From: Pseudomonadota bacterium
GTDB lineage: Bacteria; Desulfobacterota; JADFVX01
NCBI GenBank assembly: GCA_015222555.1
Contig: JADFVM010000078.1
Span: 1-24,049, forward strand
Direction: 5' to 3'
Length of the DNA stretch: 24,049 nucleotides
The notes beneath the pieces are model-generated. The model worked only from the letters and a program-made list of their open reading frames with translations. It ran no database searches and was not told the DNA's origin. This document shows positions 22,199 to 24,049 of this stretch, piece by piece (the first letter of the stretch is position 1; every line of letters begins with the position of its first letter). A program made the position numbers and the translations under genes.

Positions 22199-23797
22199 GT
22201 GGAAATCAGAAGTGACTTTCTCATCATAGGGAGTGGAATTGCCGGGCTCAGCCTTGCCCTCAAACTTTCAAAAATCGGGACAGTCTCTGTTGTCACAAAA
22301 CGTGAAATCTGTGAATCCGCCACCTTTTATGCTCAGGGAGGGATCGCTGCTGTCGTTGCAAAAGAGGATTCCTTTGAAGCCCATATTCAAGACACGCTTC
22401 AAGCCGGTGCAGATCTCTGTAATGAAGAGGTTGTGAAAAAAGTGGTTCATGAGGGGCCAAAAGTGCTGGAAGAACTGATTGACATAGGTGCAAGTTTTAC
22501 CATGAAATCAAACGGAGACTTTGACCTGGGAAAAGAAGGGGGCCACACAAAAAGACGGGTTGTTCATTCTGCCGATTTTACAGGAAAGGCCATAGTGAAC
22601 GCCCTTGTCACAGCGGCCAATGAGGATGACAGGATCAATATATTTGAGGATCACATAGCTGTCGACCTGATAACAACATCCAAGTTTATCGATAGTGGCC
22701 TTATAAATAGATGCCTTGGTTCTTATATTTTAAACAAGAAAGAAAAAAGGGTTGATACCTTTCTGGCCAGTGACACCATCCTGGCAACGGGGGGGGCTGG
22801 AAAGGCCTATCTTTTCACAAGTAATCCCGATATTGCAACAGGGGACGGGATAGCCATGGCCTGGAGGGCAGGGGCCTCTATTGCAAACATGGAGTTCTTC
22901 CAGTTTCATCCCACTTGCCTCTTTCATCCTGAAGCAAAATCCTTCCTTATTTCAGAAGCCCTTAGAGGCGAGGGGGCAACCTTATGCCTCAAAAATGGCA
23001 ATCGCTTTATGGAAAACTACCATGAAATGAAAGAGCTCGCTCCCAGAGATATCGTTGCCAGAGCTATCGATAGTGAGCTTAAAAGGACTGGCGATGACTG
23101 CGTTTTTCTGGACATATCACATAAAGGAAAGGATTTTGTAATTGAAAGATTTCCCAATATATACGAGCGCTGCCTGAGTCTGGGTATTGATATTTCAAAA
23201 GAGCCAATACCGATTGTACCGGCTGCGCACTATTTATGTGGTGGCATCCAGACAGACATGGAGGGGAAGACCAATATTAACGGCCTCTATGCCTGTGGTG
23301 AAACGGCATGTACCGGCCTGCACGGCGCTAACCGTTTGGCAAGTAACTCTTTACTTGAGGGGCTTGTCTTTTCAGAGCTCATTTTCAATAATCTATCTCA
23401 AAAAGAAAGAGAGAATATAGAAAATTTTCCGGCCATCCCTTCATGGAATCCCGGCAGCGCCGTTGACAGTGATGAATCCGTCGTTGTTTCCCAAAACTGG
23501 GATGAAATCAGACGGTTAATGCAAAACTATGTGGGAATCGTAAAAACGGATAAAAGACTGGAAAGAGCGAAAAGAAGGATCGATCTTATCCAGGCAGAGA
23601 TAGGGGACTATTACTGGGATTTCATCATAACAAGCGATCTTCTCGAATTAAGAAACATCGCTACAGTGGCCGAACTAATTATTACTTCTGCCATGATTAG
23701 AAAAGAAAGCCGCGGCCTTCATTTCAACCTTGACTATCCCGAAAGGAATGACAAAAACTGGAAGCGGGATACGATTCTCAAACAACCCCCAATATAA
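22199..23797 (+). CDS. nadB: L-aspartate oxidase
   Basis: A 532-residue flavoprotein that oxidises L-aspartate to iminoaspartate, the first step of de novo NAD synthesis; NadA then forms quinolinate. The FAD-binding Rossmann motif is IIGSGIAGLSLAL (Gly11, 13, 16). YAQGGIAAV is the oxidase/fumarate-reductase signature; FHPTCLF and LRGEGA lie in the capping and substrate region, and AAHYLCGGI plus GLYACGETACTGLHGANRL close the FAD domain. The C-terminal helical domain is intact. The start is a GTG with GGGAGG six bases upstream. nadA and nadC are not in the window. Confidence 0.96.
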   Translation: MEIRSDFLIIGSGIAGLSLALKLSKIGTVSVVTKREICESATFYAQGGIAAVVAKEDSFEAHIQDTLQAGADLCNEEVVKKVVHEGPKVLEELIDIGASFTMKSNGDFDLGKEGGHTKRRVVHSADFTGKAIVNALVTAANEDDRINIFEDHIAVDLITTSKFIDSGLINRCLGSYILNKKEKRVDTFLASDTILATGGAGKAYLFTSNPDIATGDGIAMAWRAGASIANMEFFQFHPTCLFHPEAKSFLISEALRGEGATLCLKNGNRFMENYHEMKELAPRDIVARAIDSELKRTGDDCVFLDISHKGKDFVIERFPNIYERCLSLGIDISKEPIPIVPAAHYLCGGIQTDMEGKTNINGLYACGETACTGLHGANRLASNSLLEGLVFSELIFNNLSQKERENIENFPAIPSWNPGSAVDSDESVVVSQNWDEIRRLMQNYVGIVKTDKRLERAKRRIDLIQAEIGDYYWDFIITSDLLELRNIATVAELIITSAMIRKESRGLHFNLDYPERNDKNWKRDTILKQPPI

Positions 23798-23814
23798 AGC
23801 CATGCAGGAGTAAA

Positions 23815-24049
23815 GAATCCACGCCCAGAGGACGTGGCCTTGCCTTGGCCCTAAAAGGGCCTGATTTTCCTTCCCGTTAAAACGCAGCCGAGTGAAGCAG
23901 TTGCCTGAGGAAGAAGGTCACAAACTGTCTGAGCAAAGCGAGTTTTTGTGACCGCCTCAGGCAACTGCGCAACGAGGGACGCCAAAGGCCAAGTTTTTGG
24001 GCGGCCTTTCTTTTGCTTCTTCTTCTTTGGCCGCCAAAGAAAAGAAGAA
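23815..24049. repeat. Structured dispersed repeat at the right end
   Basis: Non-coding and rich in nested palindromes. GCAGTTGCCTGAGG (23897-23910) pairs perfectly with 23955-23968, and inside it GGTCACAAA (23916-23924) pairs with TTTGTGACC (23945-23953). A CTTTCTTTTGCTTC stretch and the palindrome TTCTTTGGC-C-GCCAAAGAA (24023-24041) follow. The style (GGCCTTTCTTTT ... TTCTTTGGCC) matches a repeat class I recall from many proteobacterial genomes. Its last 32 bases recur at the left end of the window. Confidence 0.7.
23819..23861 (+). terminator. Hairpins after nadB
   Basis: CCACG (23819-23823) with CGTGG (23833-23837), then GGCCC (23847-23851), loop TAAAA, GGGCC (23857-23861) followed by TGATTTTCC. 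The second could terminate nadB, though its T-tract is broken. Both also look like the left part of the repeat that fills the right end. Confidence 0.45.

Noticed and set aside
1..24049. CRISPR array, prophage, insertion sequence or defence island
   Set aside because: No regularly spaced repeats, transposase, integrase or phage structural genes; almost all frames are core housekeeping families.
1..24049. Circular plasmid suggested by identical ends
   Set aside because: The gene content is chromosomal housekeeping with no replication gene, and the shared 32 bases belong to a structured repeat, so a contig break is more likely. Not fully excluded.

Overview
The window reads as a chromosomal segment from a Gram-negative bacterium, most likely a member of the former Deltaproteobacteria (Desulfobacterota/Desulfuromonadia-like). 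This placement is inferred from gene order and family types and was not tested by phylogeny. Pointers are the order ffh-rpsP-khpA-rimM-trmD-RNA methyltransferase-rplS-rnhB-yraN, a birA-coaX pair, an RpoE/RseA/RseB/DegP envelope-stress set, lipoprotein signal peptides and CcdA/TlpA redox proteins. Nearly every gene is intact and belongs to a known family. No phage, insertion-sequence transposase, CRISPR array or defence island is visible. The same 32-base sequence sits at both extremities, so the window is probably an assembly contig that stops in a genome-wide repeat.

Layout. 51-740 (-): a TIGR04282-type glycosyltransferase. 953-6482 (+): a translation and RNA-processing operon. 6647-7195 (-): a DJ-1/PfpI protein facing it. 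7205-8027: a gene-poor stretch with dispersed repeats and what looks like a frameshifted pseudogene. 8028-15235 (-): ten genes in one direction, rpoE-rseA-rseB-degP running into a CYCxC-motif protein, a TPR lipoprotein, two TlpA/ResA-like thioredoxin-fold proteins, CcdA and a NusG domain II membrane protein. 15334-17339 (-): birA, coaX and a small membrane protein just upstream of rpoE. 17628-19052 (+): a phosphohexomutase. 19122-19196 (-): tRNA-Gly(GCC). 19323-21986 (-): a REC-PAS-histidine kinase, a lytic transglycosylase and pgsA. 22199-23797 (+): nadB. 23815-24049: a dispersed structured repeat.

How the genes work together. The first operon couples co-translational secretion (Ffh), ribosomal proteins S16 and L19, ribosome assembly (KhpA, RimM) and tRNA modification (TrmD). 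The long minus-strand cluster looks like an envelope-homeostasis unit: a sigma factor with membrane anti-sigma and RseB-like sensor, a periplasmic protease, and a thiol-redox relay in which CcdA passes electrons across the membrane to TlpA/ResA-type proteins.

The most unusual signals are non-coding. A 63-base palindromic element occurs twice, before rplS (4919-4981) and inverted in the nadB leader (22098-22160). The copies are 75% identical, and every difference in a stem preserves base pairing, including four fully compensatory double changes. A textbook intrinsic terminator (13-bp perfect stem plus nine T) lies inside the first 22 codons of rnhB. A 97-base, almost fully paired hairpin separates ffh from rpsP, and a large nested palindrome lies at the right end.
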